Assembly: GCF_007990245.1 (NCBI RefSeq)
Contig: NZ_BJWG01000015.1
Location: 1 to 64,000 of the forward strand
DNA from: Cellulomonas composti
GTDB lineage: Bacteria; Actinomycetota; Actinomycetes; Actinomycetales; Cellulomonadaceae
Direction: 5' to 3'
DNA length: 64,000 nucleotides
Shown here: one piece after another, positions 7,146-16,334 of the stretch
Numbering within the stretch: the stretch's first letter is position 1
Layout of the letters: each line of letters opens with the position of its first letter
Notes under the pieces: model-generated
Seen by the model: only the letters and a program-made list of their open reading frames with translations
Told to the model about the DNA's origin: nothing
Database searches by the model: none
Position numbers and translations under genes: made by a program

Positions 7146-10100
7146 TCAGTACTCGACGTCCTGCGACCGACGGCGGATCGTCGCGACGATGTCGCGCTGG
7201 TTGCCCGTGGGTCCGAGGTAGTTGAACGCGTACGAGAGCTGCGCGTACCCGCCGATGAGGTGCGTCGGCTTGACCAGCAGCCGGGTCACGGAGTTGTGGA
7301 TCCCGCCCCGTCGGCGCGTCCGCTCCGTCTTGGGGACGTCGATCGTGCGCTCCTGCGCGTGGTGCACGAACACGACTCCCTCGGGCATGCGGTGGGAGAC
7401 GATCGCGCGTGCGATGAAGATGCCGTTGGCGTTGCTGCACTCGATCCACTCGTTGTCCTTGGCGCCGATCGCGTCGGCGTCCGCGGGGCTCATCCAGCAG
7501 GTCGGGCCGCCGCGGGACAGGGACAGCATCAGGAGGTTGTCCTGGTACTCCGAGTGGATGGACCACTTGCTGTGCGGTGTCAGATAGCGGACCGTGACCT
7601 GCTTGGCGCCGTCCGGGCCGAGCTCGGGCTCGCCCAGGAGGCGATGCAGGTCCAGCGGCGGCCGGTAGATCGGCAGCGCCTCCCCCAGGTCCTTCATCCA
7701 GCCGTGGTCCAGGAACAGGTGCATCCGCCCGGTGAGGGTGTGCCACGGCTTGAGCCGTTCGACGTTGACGGTGAACGGCGCGTACCGCCGCCCGCCCGTC
7801 TCCGACCCGGACCACTCCGGCGACGTGATGACCGGCACCGGCCGCGCCTGCGTGTCGGGGAACGTGATCCGCTTCTCCTCGGAGCCCTCGGCGAGGTCGT
7901 GCAGCTTCTTGCCGACGCGCGCCTCGAGCGAGCGGAAGCCCTGCGTCGCGAGCTCGCCGTTCGTCGTGCCGGACAGCGCGAGGATCGCCTCGGCGAGCTT
8001 GACGTCGGTGTCCAGGGCAGGCCGCCCGTCACCCGCGCCGCCGAGCATCACGCCGTTGGTCCGCGCCAGGCGGTCGACCTCGTGCTCGAGCCGGTACGTC
8101 ACGTTCTTCACCGTGAACCCGAGCGTGCTGGCCAGCGGCCCCAGGCTCCCGAGCTTGTCGGCGATCGCCGTGTAGTCGCGTTCGACGACCTGCAGCAGCG
8201 GCATCGTCACACCCGGCACCGCGGGTGCGTCGCCGCGGCGCCAGTCGCCGCCCACGCCGCCGTCGCGCGGGGTCTCGCCCGGCGTGTCGTGCTGCATCGG
8301 CACGCTGACGAGGTCGTGCCGCACGCCCAGGTGCGTGCGTGCCAGGTCGGAGAACCTGCGCGCGACGAGGTGGAACGCGTCGAAGTCGGTGCGCGCCTCC
8401 CACGGCGGGTCGATGGCCGGCGAGAACGCGTGCACGAACGGGTGCATGTCCGTGGAGGACAGGTCGTGCTTCTCGTACCAGGTCGCCGCCGGCAGCACCA
8501 CGTCCGAGAGCATGGTCGTCGACGTCATCCGGAAGTCGGCGCTGACCAGCAGGTCGAGCTTGCCCTCCGGGATGTCGTCACGCCACGTCACGTCACTGGG
8601 CCGCGCGGTGGGCTCCGGCGCCTGCACGTTCGAGTGCGTCCCGAGCAGGTACTTGAGGAAGTACTCGTCGCCCTTGGCGCTCGAGCCGAGCAGGTTGGAC
8701 CGCCACAGCACGAGCGTGCGCGGCCAGTTCTCGGGCGCGTCGACGTCCTCGACCGCGAACCGCAGCGAGCCGTCCTTGAGCCGACCCGCGACGTGCGACG
8801 CCTCGTCGGGCGCGGTGCCGGCCTGCGCCGCCGCCCGCGCCTCGTCGGCCAGGTCCAGCGGGTTGCGGTCGAACTGCGGGTAGAACGGCATCCACCCCGC
8901 GCGCGCCGACGCCGCGATCGTGTCCGCGGTGTGCTTGCCGGCCAGGTGGCCCTCGGCACCGGGCCACGCCAGCTCGTCGGCCTGGTAGCCGTCGAACCGC
9001 CACTGGTCGGTGTGCATGTACCAGTACGACGTGCCCGTCATCGTGCGCGGCGGACGCGACCAGTCGAGCGCGTTCGCGAGCGAGATCCAGCCCGTCAGCG
9101 GACGGCACTTCTCCTGGCCCACGTAGTGCGCCCAGCCGCCGCCGTTGCGCCCGAAGCAGCCCGTGAACGCGAGCAGCGCCAGGATCGCGCGGTACGTCGC
9201 ATCACCGTGGAACCACTGGCAGATGCCGGCGCCCATGATGATCATCGAGCGGCCGCGGGACTTCTCCGCGTTCGTCGCGAACTCGCGCGCGATGCGCGTG
9301 CACGCCGCCGCCGGGACGGACGTGTGCTGCTCCTGCCACGCGGGCGTGCAGCCCCGCGTCGGGTCGTCGTAGCCCGTGGGCCACTCGCCGGGCAGTCCCG
9401 CGCGGCCCACGCCGTAGTTCGCGAGCGTGAGGTCGAACACCGTGGTCACCAGGTGCCCGTCGACGCGCATCACCGGCACGCCGCGGCGCTGCACGCCGCC
9501 CACCCCGCCGGGCTGGTCGAACGTCGGCATGAGCACCTCGACGGCCTCCTGCGACGAGCGGCCCGACGAGGCTGCGACGTCGCGGATGCCGAGCGCGGGG
9601 ACGACCCCCTCCAGGTCGAGGTTCCAGCGGCCCTCGCCCGAGTCGGTGTAGCGGAAGCCGAGCGATCCGTTGGGCACCACGGGCAGACCCGTGGCGGAGT
9701 CGAGCAGCACGGTCTTCCACTGCGCGCCCTCGGACTCCGGGGCCGTCACGGGGTCCGGCGCGGTCTCGTCGGACGCGCCCGCGAGGTCCTCGGCGCGCAG
9801 GAACCGGCCGGCCACGTACGCGCCGTCGCGCTCCTCGAGCGTCACGAGGAACGGCAGGTCCGTGTACGTGCGGACGTAGTCGCGGAAGAACGGCACCTCG
9901 CGCTCGACGAGGTACTCCTTGAGCACCACGTGCCCCATGCCCATCGCGAGCGCGCCGTCCGTGCCTGCCGCCGCGGGCAGCCACTCGTCGGCGAACTTGG
10001 TGTTGTCCGCGTAGTCCGGGGAGACCGACACGACCTTGGTGCCGCGGTAGCGGACCTCCGCCATCCAGTGCGCGTCGGGCGTGCGCGTGACGGGGACGTT

Positions 10101-10898
10101 GGAGCCCCACATCATCAGGTAGGTGGCGTCCCACCAGTCGCCGGACTCCGGGACGTCGGTCTGGTCGCCGAACATCTGCGGGCTCGCGACCGGAAGGTCC
10201 GCGTACCAGTCGTAGAAGCTGGTCATCACGCCGCCGATGAGCTGCACGAACCGCGTGCCCACCGCGTGCGACACCATCGACATCGCCGGGATCGGCGAGA
10301 AGCCGGCACAGCGGTCCGGGCCGTAGGTCTTGATGGTGTGCACGTGCGCGGCGGCCACCATCTCGACGGCCTCGTCCCACGGCACGCGGATCAGCCCGCC
10401 CTTGCCGCGCGCCTGCTGGTAGCGGCGGCGGCGCACGGGGTCGCCCACGATGTCCGCCCACGCCAGCACCGGGTCCTTGAGCCGGGCCTTGGCCTCGCGG
10501 TACATCTCGACGAGGACGCCGCGCGCGTACGGGTAGCGCACCCTCGTCGGCGAGTACGTGTACCAGGAGAACGCGGCGCCGCGCGGACAGCCGCGCGGCT
10601 CGTAGTCGGGGCGGTCCGGCCCGGGCGACGGGTAGTCCGTCTGCTGGGCCTCCCACGTGATGATCCCGTCCTTGACGTAGACCTTCCACGAGCACGAGCC
10701 CGTGCAGTTCACGCCGTGGGTCGAGCGCACCACCTTGTCGTGGCGCCATCGGTCCCGGTAGAAGACGTCGCCGCGGCGGCCGCCCTCGCGGAACACCGCG
10801 CGGCCGTCGGCGGTCTCGTCCCACCGCGTGAAGAAGCGTCCGGCGCGAAGCAGCACGTCGGAGGCGGGTCCGTCGAGTCCTGGCAGCTGGGGGTCCAC
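7146..10898 (-). CDS. narG: Respiratory nitrate reductase alpha subunit NarG
   Basis: The catalytic subunit, about 1250 residues, reduces nitrate to nitrite at a bis-MGD molybdenum centre on the cytoplasmic side. The N-terminal region shows FFTRWDETADGRAVFREGG, then the HGVNCTGSCSWK element that holds the first 4Fe-4S cluster with one histidine and three cysteines, followed by YEPRGCPRGAAFSWY. These are diagnostic of membrane-bound NarG. No twin-arginine signal is obvious, as expected for the inward-facing type. I chose the GTG at 10898 because TAGGGT ends seven bases upstream of the GTG pair at 10898-10901, fitting a leaderless transcript. An in-frame ATG at 10946 would add 16 residues unlike the family. 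First gene of narGHJI-narK; it diverges from a LuxR-type regulator. Confidence 0.95.
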   Translation of the reverse strand: MDPQLPGLDGPASDVLLRAGRFFTRWDETADGRAVFREGGRRGDVFYRDRWRHDKVVRSTHGVNCTGSCSWKVYVKDGIITWEAQQTDYPSPGPDRPDYEPRGCPRGAAFSWYTYSPTRVRYPYARGVLVEMYREAKARLKDPVLAWADIVGDPVRRRRYQQARGKGGLIRVPWDEAVEMVAAAHVHTIKTYGPDRCAGFSPIPAMSMVSHAVGTRFVQLIGGVMTSFYDWYADLPVASPQMFGDQTDVPESGDWWDATYLMMWGSNVPVTRTPDAHWMAEVRYRGTKVVSVSPDYADNTKFADEWLPAAAGTDGALAMGMGHVVLKEYLVEREVPFFRDYVRTYTDLPFLVTLEERDGAYVAGRFLRAEDLAGASDETAPDPVTAPESEGAQWKTVLLDSATGLPVVPNGSLGFRYTDSGEGRWNLDLEGVVPALGIRDVAASSGRSSQEAVEVLMPTFDQPGGVGGVQRRGVPVMRVDGHLVTTVFDLTLANYGVGRAGLPGEWPTGYDDPTRGCTPAWQEQHTSVPAAACTRIAREFATNAEKSRGRSMIIMGAGICQWFHGDATYRAILALLAFTGCFGRNGGGWAHYVGQEKCRPLTGWISLANALDWSRPPRTMTGTSYWYMHTDQWRFDGYQADELAWPGAEGHLAGKHTADTIAASARAGWMPFYPQFDRNPLDLADEARAAAQAGTAPDEASHVAGRLKDGSLRFAVEDVDAPENWPRTLVLWRSNLLGSSAKGDEYFLKYLLGTHSNVQAPEPTARPSDVTWRDDIPEGKLDLLVSADFRMTSTTMLSDVVLPAATWYEKHDLSSTDMHPFVHAFSPAIDPPWEARTDFDAFHLVARRFSDLARTHLGVRHDLVSVPMQHDTPGETPRDGGVGGDWRRGDAPAVPGVTMPLLQVVERDYTAIADKLGSLGPLASTLGFTVKNVTYRLEHEVDRLARTNGVMLGGAGDGRPALDTDVKLAEAILALSGTTNGELATQGFRSLEARVGKKLHDLAEGSEEKRITFPDTQARPVPVITSPEWSGSETGGRRYAPFTVNVERLKPWHTLTGRMHLFLDHGWMKDLGEALPIYRPPLDLHRLLGEPELGPDGAKQVTVRYLTPHSKWSIHSEYQDNLLMLSLSRGGPTCWMSPADADAIGAKDNEWIECSNANGIFIARAIVSHRMPEGVVFVHHAQERTIDVPKTERTRRRGGIHNSVTRLLVKPTHLIGGYAQLSYAFNYLGPTGNQRDIVATIRRRSQDVEY

Positions 10899-10969
10899 CA
10901 CTCGTCCGACCCTAGTAGCGAACGTGAGCCACGCCACCCGGCACACCGTGAAAAACCCGCGCTGTTCTC

Positions 10970-11023
10970 CTGAGGTGCCTCAGTGCTCCTCGGTCGCCGC
11001 GTGGCCCGCAGGTCGAGGCACCT
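10970..11023. promoter_or_regulatory. Inverted repeats in the narG / regulator divergent region
   Basis: Between narG and the divergent small ORF lie a perfect palindrome CTGAGG-TG-CCTCAG (10970-10983) and, 32 bases later, GAGGCACCT (11015-11023), which is the reverse complement of AGGTGCCTC at 10974-10982. They could be one large hairpin or paired operator half-sites for a dimeric regulator. Location about 70-125 bases upstream of the narG start suits an activator or redox regulator. No known consensus (FNR, NarL, DosR) is matched convincingly by eye, so the binding protein is unknown. Confidence 0.35.
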
Positions 11024-11107
11024 GCCCGATCCGCACCCCCGCACCTCACGACGAGGCTCGAAGCAGTCCGGTGCCGGCGGTCGGCACCACCGAAGGAGGG
11101 GGACGAG

Positions 11108-11308
11108 ATGTTCGAGATCTTCGGCCCGGCGGTCGACGCCGAGCTGCGCTACCGCCGCGAGCAGGTCCAGGCGGAGGCCGCCGCCGTGCGGGCGGTCGGC
11201 GCGCACCGCAGCGGTGCACGTTCCCGTCGGGGTCTGCGTCGGTCCGGCCGGGCTGCGCCGCGTGGGTGGTCGCTGCCAGGATCGGGGGCATGGTCCACGG
11301 CCCGATGA
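11108..11308 (+). CDS. Small ORF coupled to the LuxR-type regulator
   Basis: A 66-residue ORF preceded by a strong ribosome site (GAAGGAGGGG, spacing five to six bases to ATG). The N-terminus, MFEIFGPAVDAELRYRREQ, looks like a genuine amphipathic helix-forming protein start of a type often seen in actinomycetes; the rest is arginine- and glycine-rich and less convincing. Its TGA overlaps the ATG of the regulator at 11305 (ATGA), so its translation could deliver ribosomes to the regulator. It may be a short protein in its own right or mainly a translational coupler. I do not recognise a family. Confidence 0.5.
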   Translation: MFEIFGPAVDAELRYRREQVQAEAAAVRAVGAHRSGARSRRGLRRSGRAAPRGWSLPGSGAWSTAR

Positions 11309-14190
11309 GCACCCCGTTCGTCGCCCGCTCGGACCAGGTCACCGTCCTGCTGGACGCCCTGGACCGGGCGGGCCGCGGCGCGCCCGGTGCGGTGCTGCTG
11401 GCCGGGGACGCGGGGGTCGGCAAGTCCGCGCTGGTCCGCCACCTCGCCGGGCTCGCAGGCGCGCGCGGCGCGCTCGTCGTCGTCGCGCACTGCGTCGACC
11501 TGGGCGAGATCGGCCTGCCGTACCTGCCGTTCGCGGAGGCGGTCGCACGGCTGCGCGAGCTCGCACCCGAGGTCGTCGCCGACGTCGGGCGCGAGCGGCC
11601 CGCGCTCGGGCTGTTGCTGCCCGGCGCGCGCCCGCAGCCGCCGGGTGGCGCCGACGGGGACCGGCTGCAGGTCTTCGACGCGCTCGCCGCGTTGCTGGGG
11701 GCCGTCGGGCGCCCGGACCGGCCGCTGCTGCTGGTGGTCGAGGACGCGCACTGGGCGGACGCGTCCAGCCGTGACGTGCTGCGCTTCCTGGTCTCGCGGC
11801 TGCTGGCCGAGCACGTCGTGCTCGTCGTCACCTACCGCACGGACGACCTGCACCGGCGCCACCCGTGGCGGCCGGTAGCAGCCGAGCTCGCGCGCCACCC
11901 ACGCGTGCAGCGGGTGGACCTGCCCCCGTTCGACGACGACGAGCTGCGCGCGTTCGCGGTCGCGCTCACGGGTGCCGAACCGCCCGCGACGACGCTGCGC
12001 CGGGTCACCGAGCGCTCGGGCGGCAACGCCTACTACGCGCAGGAGCTGCTCGAGTCCGACGACGACGAGCTGCCCGGCTCGTTGGCCGACGTCCTGCGGG
12101 CCCGGCTCGAACAGCTCGACCCCGCGGTCGTGCAGCTCGCGCGCGCGGCGTCGGTGGCGGGTCGCCGCGTGGCCGAGCCGCTGCTACGCGTCGTGGCCGG
12201 TGCGTACGACCCGTCGCTCGGCGCGCCGACCGTGTTCGACGCGACGCTGCGCGACGCCGTCGGGCACCACGTGCTCGCGGTCGAGGACGGTCAGCTCGCG
12301 TTCCGGCACGCGCTGCTCGGCGAGGCGGTGCTGGGCGACCTGCTGCCCGGCGAGCTGGCCGCGCTGCACCGCGCGTACGTGCGCGTCATGCGCGACCGCC
12401 CGGAGCTCGGCAGCCCGGCCGAGATCGCCGCGCACGCGCTCCTGGTCCCGGACCTGCCGACGGTGCTCACCGCCTCGCTCGAGGCCGCCGACGCCGCGCA
12501 CGCGCTGCTCGCCCCGCAGGAGGAGCTGCGTCACCTCGAGGTCGCGCTGCGTGTCTGGGACGCCGTGCCCGAGCCCGGCGACCGTGTCGACGTCCTCGTG
12601 CGGGCTGCGGCCGCCGCAGCGGCGGCCGGACGCGGCGACCGCGCGGTCCAGCACGCGCGCACCGCCCTCGCCGAGACGTCGGGCGACGACGAGCCGCGGC
12701 TGCGCACCGCGCTCGCCCGCCACCTGTTGGGTGTGGGCCGCCTCGAGGAGGCGCTCGAACAGACCACGCTCGCCCTGACCGCGCTGCCGCCCACCGCGAC
12801 GACCGAACGCGCCCACACCCTGGCGACGCACGCCCGCTCGCTCGTGTACCTGGAGCGCGCGGTCGAGGCGTTCGAGGCCACGCAGGAGGCGCTCGCGGTC
12901 GCGCGGACGGTCTCGGCGCTCGACGCGGAGTCCGACGCACTGACGTCGTTCGCGCTCCTGGTGGCCGACGACGACGCGGCGCGCGCCGACGCGCTGCTCG
13001 AGGAGGCGCTCGAGCGCGCGCGGTCGGGTCAGGACGCGATGACCGAGCTGCGCATCCTGACGAACATGGCCGCCAACCGGTACGAGTCGGCGGATCTCGT
13101 CGGCACGCTCGCGGTCGCGACGGCCGGTGCGCAGCGGGCCGAGCGCGCCGGACTCGCCGGGTCGCCCTACGGACGCGAGCTGGCGGGCTACGCCGTGCTG
13201 GCCGGCTACGTGCAGGGCGACCTGCGCCCGGTGAGCGTGCCGACGCGCGCGCCCGACGAGGACGGCGGCCTGCTCGATCTCGTCGTGCTGTACCGAGCGG
13301 CCGCGCGAGGCGACGAGGACGTGCTCGAGCGCTGCCTGGCGCTCGAGCCCTTGTGGGGACGCGACGGCATGATCGCGCTCATCGCGGGCGGCTGCGCGGT
13401 CGACACGTTCGCCTGGCAGGGCCGCACCGACGAGGCCGTGGCCTACGCCGGGCGCGTGGTCGCCGAGCTCGAGCAACGCTGGCTCCCGGAGTTCTTCGGG
13501 GGGTTGTGGCTGTCCGCGCTCGCTCTGTCGGCACTCGCGGATGCGGCAGCCGACGCGCGCGTGCACGGCCGCGACCCGGCGGACCTCGTCGCGGCAGGTG
13601 CGGTGTGGCGCGATCGCGTCGAGCGCACGGCCGGCCGGCCGCTGCCGCCGGGCCGTCGGGTCGGGCCGGAGGGCCTGGCCTGGACGGCGCGCGCGCGGGC
13701 CGAGGCGGCACGCCTGGCAGGACCGTCGGTCGACGACCCGGCGACCTGGCGGGCCGTGGTCGAGGCGTTCGGCTACGGCCACCGCTACGAGGCGGCGCGC
13801 TCGCGGTTCCGACTCGCCGAGGCGCTCCTCGCACGGGGCGAGCGTGACGCGGCCGCCCGGGAGGCCGCGGTCGTGCTCGGCGAGTCCGACGAGATGGGCG
13901 CCCGCCCGCTGGCCGCCGCGGTCCGTGACCTGGCTCGACGCGGTCGACTTGCCGTGCCGGGCGGCGAGGCGGACCGCGCGGACGTGCTCACCGCCCGCGA
14001 GGCGGAGGTGCTCGGGCTCGCCGCGCGCGGGATGTCGAACAACCAGATCGGCCGCGCGATGTTCATCTCCGGCAAGACCGTCTCCGTGCACATGTCGCGC
14101 GTGCTCGCCAAGCTCGGCGCCTCCGGCCGCGCCGAGGCGGTCGCCATCGGCGCGCGGCGCGGCCTCATCGACACCGCCGACACGCCCTGA
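11305..14190 (+). CDS. LuxR-type transcriptional regulator with AAA ATPase (LAL family)
   Basis: A 961-residue cytoplasmic regulator of the large ATP-binding LuxR type. The Walker A motif GDAGVGKSAL is at residues 34-43, a Walker B-like LLLVVEDAHWAD follows near 150, and a long helical repeat region of TPR type fills 380-880. The last 65 residues form a LuxR HTH: LTAREAEVLGLAARGMSNN, IGRAMFISGKTVSVHMSR. This class uses ATP binding and usually a ligand or partner to control DNA binding. Start: the ATG at 11305 overlaps the small upstream ORF; an ATG at 11290 would add five residues. It diverges from narG, so control of nitrate respiration is plausible but unproven; many LAL proteins control unrelated pathways. 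Confidence 0.88.
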   Translation: MSTPFVARSDQVTVLLDALDRAGRGAPGAVLLAGDAGVGKSALVRHLAGLAGARGALVVVAHCVDLGEIGLPYLPFAEAVARLRELAPEVVADVGRERPALGLLLPGARPQPPGGADGDRLQVFDALAALLGAVGRPDRPLLLVVEDAHWADASSRDVLRFLVSRLLAEHVVLVVTYRTDDLHRRHPWRPVAAELARHPRVQRVDLPPFDDDELRAFAVALTGAEPPATTLRRVTERSGGNAYYAQELLESDDDELPGSLADVLRARLEQLDPAVVQLARAASVAGRRVAEPLLRVVAGAYDPSLGAPTVFDATLRDAVGHHVLAVEDGQLAFRHALLGEAVLGDLLPGELAALHRAYVRVMRDRPELGSPAEIAAHALLVPDLPTVLTASLEAADAAHALLAPQEELRHLEVALRVWDAVPEPGDRVDVLVRAAAAAAAAGRGDRAVQHARTALAETSGDDEPRLRTALARHLLGVGRLEEALEQTTLALTALPPTATTERAHTLATHARSLVYLERAVEAFEATQEALAVARTVSALDAESDALTSFALLVADDDAARADALLEEALERARSGQDAMTELRILTNMAANRYESADLVGTLAVATAGAQRAERAGLAGSPYGRELAGYAVLAGYVQGDLRPVSVPTRAPDEDGGLLDLVVLYRAAARGDEDVLERCLALEPLWGRDGMIALIAGGCAVDTFAWQGRTDEAVAYAGRVVAELEQRWLPEFFGGLWLSALALSALADAAADARVHGRDPADLVAAGAVWRDRVERTAGRPLPPGRRVGPEGLAWTARARAEAARLAGPSVDDPATWRAVVEAFGYGHRYEAARSRFRLAEALLARGERDAAAREAAVVLGESDEMGARPLAAAVRDLARRGRLAVPGGEADRADVLTAREAEVLGLAARGMSNNQIGRAMFISGKTVSVHMSRVLAKLGASGRAEAVAIGARRGLIDTADTP

Positions 14191-14241
14191 CGAGCCCCGG
14201 CACGCCCTGACGGGCCGCGCGCCACGCCAGGGGCCCCTCGG

Positions 14242-14315
14242 TCGGGGTGGTCGGATTCGAACCGGCGACCTTCCGCTCCCAAAGCGGACGCGCTACCAAC
14301 CTGCGCCACACCCCG
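14242..14315 (-). tRNA. tRNA-Pro (anticodon TGG)
   Basis: On the minus strand a 74-base cloverleaf is visible. The acceptor stem pairs CGGGGTG with CACCCCG and is followed by discriminator A. The D arm contains GGCGCAGGTTGGTAGCGC, the anticodon stem-loop reads CCGCTTTGGGAGCGG with TGG in the loop, and the T arm has GGTTCGAATCC. No CCA is encoded. It lies between the convergent-side end of the LuxR gene and the polymerase-like gene, which run on the opposite strand. Confidence 0.95.
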
Positions 14316-14419
14316 TCGCACGCGGCGTGCCGCGCGCAGGCCCAGCGTAGGGGACCGCCGGGCGGGTGGATCGCCGACGACCGCGCAGCCGTGTGGGCGG
14401 GGTGCGCGACGATCGGGGG

Positions 14420-16138
14420 GTGCTCGTCCTGCTCGCACCTCCCGAACCCGGCGCGCCGGGGGTCGCCGCGGCGCGCGTCGAGGGTGGCGAAGGTCTGCGG
14501 CCGGGCGCCGTGCTCGGTCCGGAGCGGGCCGCGCGCTGGGTGTGGGCGGACACGTCGGGGTGGTACCCGCACCTGCTGACCGACGGGGTGCGGGTCGAAC
14601 GCTGCCTCGACCTGCGGCTGTCGCACCGGATCCTGCGCTTTGCGACGCCTGCGTGGCAGGCGACGGCGGGGCCGTTCGACGACGCACCGCCCTCGCCCGT
14701 CGCGGTCCCGGACGAGGCGCGCACGCTGTTCGACGACGACGACGCGTCCACGCCGCCGGCCGAGGCGGTCCCCACCGGCCCCGCGATGGAGGCGTGCGCG
14801 CGGGAGGTCGCCGCACAGGACGACGCGGTGGCGGGCGCCGACGAGCCGGGACGGCTGCGGCTCCTGCTCGCGGGCGAGTCCGCGGGCGCGCTCGCCGCCG
14901 CCGAGATGAACCACACCGGGCTGCCGTGGGATGCCGCGGTGCACGATCGCGTCCTGAGTGACCTGCTCGGCCCCCGCCCGCCGCGGGGCGAGCGTCCGGC
15001 GGCCCTGGCTCGGCTGGCTGCGCAGATCCGCGACGCGCTCGATGCGCCGGCACTCAACCCGGACTCGCTGCCGCACGTGCTCCGTGCGTTGCGCAGGGCC
15101 GGGTTGCCCGCGACCTCGACCCGCTCGTGGGAGCTGAGCACGATCGACCACCCCGCCGTCGCGCCGCTCCTCGCGTACAAGAAGCTGTCACGGCTGCACA
15201 GCGCCAACGGCTGGGCCTGGCTGGACACGCGGGTGCACGACGGGCGGTTTCGGCCGGACTACGTCGTCGGCGGGGTCGTCACGGGACGGTGGAGCAGTGT
15301 CGGAAGCGGCGCGCTGCAGCTGCCTCGTCAGCTGCGCGAGGCGGTGCGGGCGGACCCTGGGTGGTCGCTCGTCGTGGCCGACGCCGCGCAGCTCGAGCCG
15401 CGCGTGCTGGCGGGCATGTCGCGCGACGCCCGGATGACCGAAGCCGGCGCCGGCCGGGACCTGTACCAGGGCATGGTCGACGCCGGGGTGGTCGCCGAAC
15501 GCGACCAGGCGAAGATCGGCATGCTGGGCGCGCTGTACGGCGGCACCACGGGCGCGAGCGCCGCGGTGCTCCCCCGGCTGCTGCAGGCCTATCCCGACGC
15601 GACCGGGTTCGTCGAGGCCGCCGCGCGTGCAGGCGAACGCGGCGAGCGCGTACGCACGCTGCTCGGCCGCACCTCACCGCCGCCCGGCGACGCGTGGGCC
15701 CGCACGCAGGCGGGTGCGCTCGACCCGGACGCGGGCGACGACGAGGCGTCCCTCGCCCGGTCGCAGGCGCGCGCGTGGGGGCGGTTCACCCGCAACTTCG
15801 TCGTGCAGGGCACGGCCGCGGAGTGGGCGCTGTGCTGGATCGCGGAGCTGCGTCGGCGGCTGTGGTCGCTCGGCTCCGACGAGGACGCACCCGGGGCCGT
15901 GCCCGCGCCGTTCGTCGGACGGCCGCACCTCGTCTACTTCCTGCACGACGAGATCGTCGTGCACACCCCGACGAGCCTCGCGGGCGAGGTCGCCGAGCAC
16001 GTCGCAGACGCCGCGGCGGCGGCCGGTCGGCTTCTGTTCGGCGACCAGCCCGCGCAGTTCCCGGTGTCGGTCGGCGTGGCCCGGTCCTATGCGGCGGCCA
16101 AGGACGCGGCGCGGCTGCCCTGGCAGGCACCGGGGTGA
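14420..16138 (+). CDS. Family A DNA polymerase-like protein (exonuclease/polymerase type)
   Basis: A protein of about 572 residues. The C-terminal 350 residues carry family A polymerase motifs: motif A VVADAAQLEPRVLA, motif B region RDQAKIGMLGALYGG with the lysine-tyrosine O-helix pattern, the GTAAEWAL helix, and motif C YFLHDEIVVH. The N-terminal part occupies the position of a 3'-5' exonuclease, but I cannot find a clear DEDD set, so proofreading may be lost. It is far shorter than Pol I and lacks the 5' nuclease. Such proteins are annotated in actinomycetes as bifunctional exonuclease/DNA polymerase, with no defined role that I know. Start: the GTG at 14420 has a nAnnnT hexamer six bases upstream; GTG 14402 and ATG 14366 are in frame. 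Confidence 0.8.
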   Translation: MLVLLAPPEPGAPGVAAARVEGGEGLRPGAVLGPERAARWVWADTSGWYPHLLTDGVRVERCLDLRLSHRILRFATPAWQATAGPFDDAPPSPVAVPDEARTLFDDDDASTPPAEAVPTGPAMEACAREVAAQDDAVAGADEPGRLRLLLAGESAGALAAAEMNHTGLPWDAAVHDRVLSDLLGPRPPRGERPAALARLAAQIRDALDAPALNPDSLPHVLRALRRAGLPATSTRSWELSTIDHPAVAPLLAYKKLSRLHSANGWAWLDTRVHDGRFRPDYVVGGVVTGRWSSVGSGALQLPRQLREAVRADPGWSLVVADAAQLEPRVLAGMSRDARMTEAGAGRDLYQGMVDAGVVAERDQAKIGMLGALYGGTTGASAAVLPRLLQAYPDATGFVEAAARAGERGERVRTLLGRTSPPPGDAWARTQAGALDPDAGDDEASLARSQARAWGRFTRNFVVQGTAAEWALCWIAELRRRLWSLGSDEDAPGAVPAPFVGRPHLVYFLHDEIVVHTPTSLAGEVAEHVADAAAAAGRLLFGDQPAQFPVSVGVARSYAAAKDAARLPWQAPG

Positions 16139-16201
16139 GCCGGCGCCGGGCGTCCGACCCGTGGGAAGGTCGGCGGGAACCTTTGCGCCGCGGTGGGTGT
16201 T

Positions 16202-16213
16202 GACGCTAGCGTC
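16202..16213. promoter_or_regulatory. Perfect 12-bp palindrome at the probable cys promoter
   Basis: GACGCTAGCGTC is a perfect palindrome. It contains TAGCGT, a reasonable -10 hexamer, and overlaps TTGACG (16200-16205). It sits 50 bases upstream of the leader ORF of cysK. A symmetric site overlapping a promoter is typical of a repressor operator. Which protein binds is unknown, and the -35 element is not clear. Confidence 0.4.
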
Positions 16214-16262
16214 GGCGCGACTGCGGTCGTGCACCCCGCACGTGCAGCACCTGAGGAGAGCG

Positions 16263-16334
16263 ATGAGCGAGCGGACGTCCGCCCCCGCCTCCTTCTCCCG
16301 TGCCCTCGCGGCACGGTGTTGTCGCTGTCGGTAG
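16263..16334 (+). CDS. Cysteine-rich leader peptide of cysK
   Basis: A 23-codon ORF with a good ribosome site (GAGGAGAG, about four bases before ATG) starts MSERTSAPASFSRALAA and ends RCCRCR followed by TAG. Three cysteines lie within the last five codons. Its position, with a ribosome site, 190 bases upstream of a cysteine synthase gene, is what is expected for a cysteine attenuator: ribosomes stall on the Cys codons when charged tRNA-Cys is low. Polycysteine leader ORFs that control sulphur genes have been described in mycobacteria. Seen: the ORF, site and cysteines. Inferred: that it regulates cysK. Confidence 0.65.
   Translation: MSERTSAPASFSRALAARCCRCR

Noticed and set aside
7005-10973. 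A 1322-residue open frame on the plus strand opposite narG and narH
   Set aside because: It is a product of high GC: the composition is dominated by Arg, Val, His and Gly, no domain is visible, and the minus strand encodes textbook NarG.
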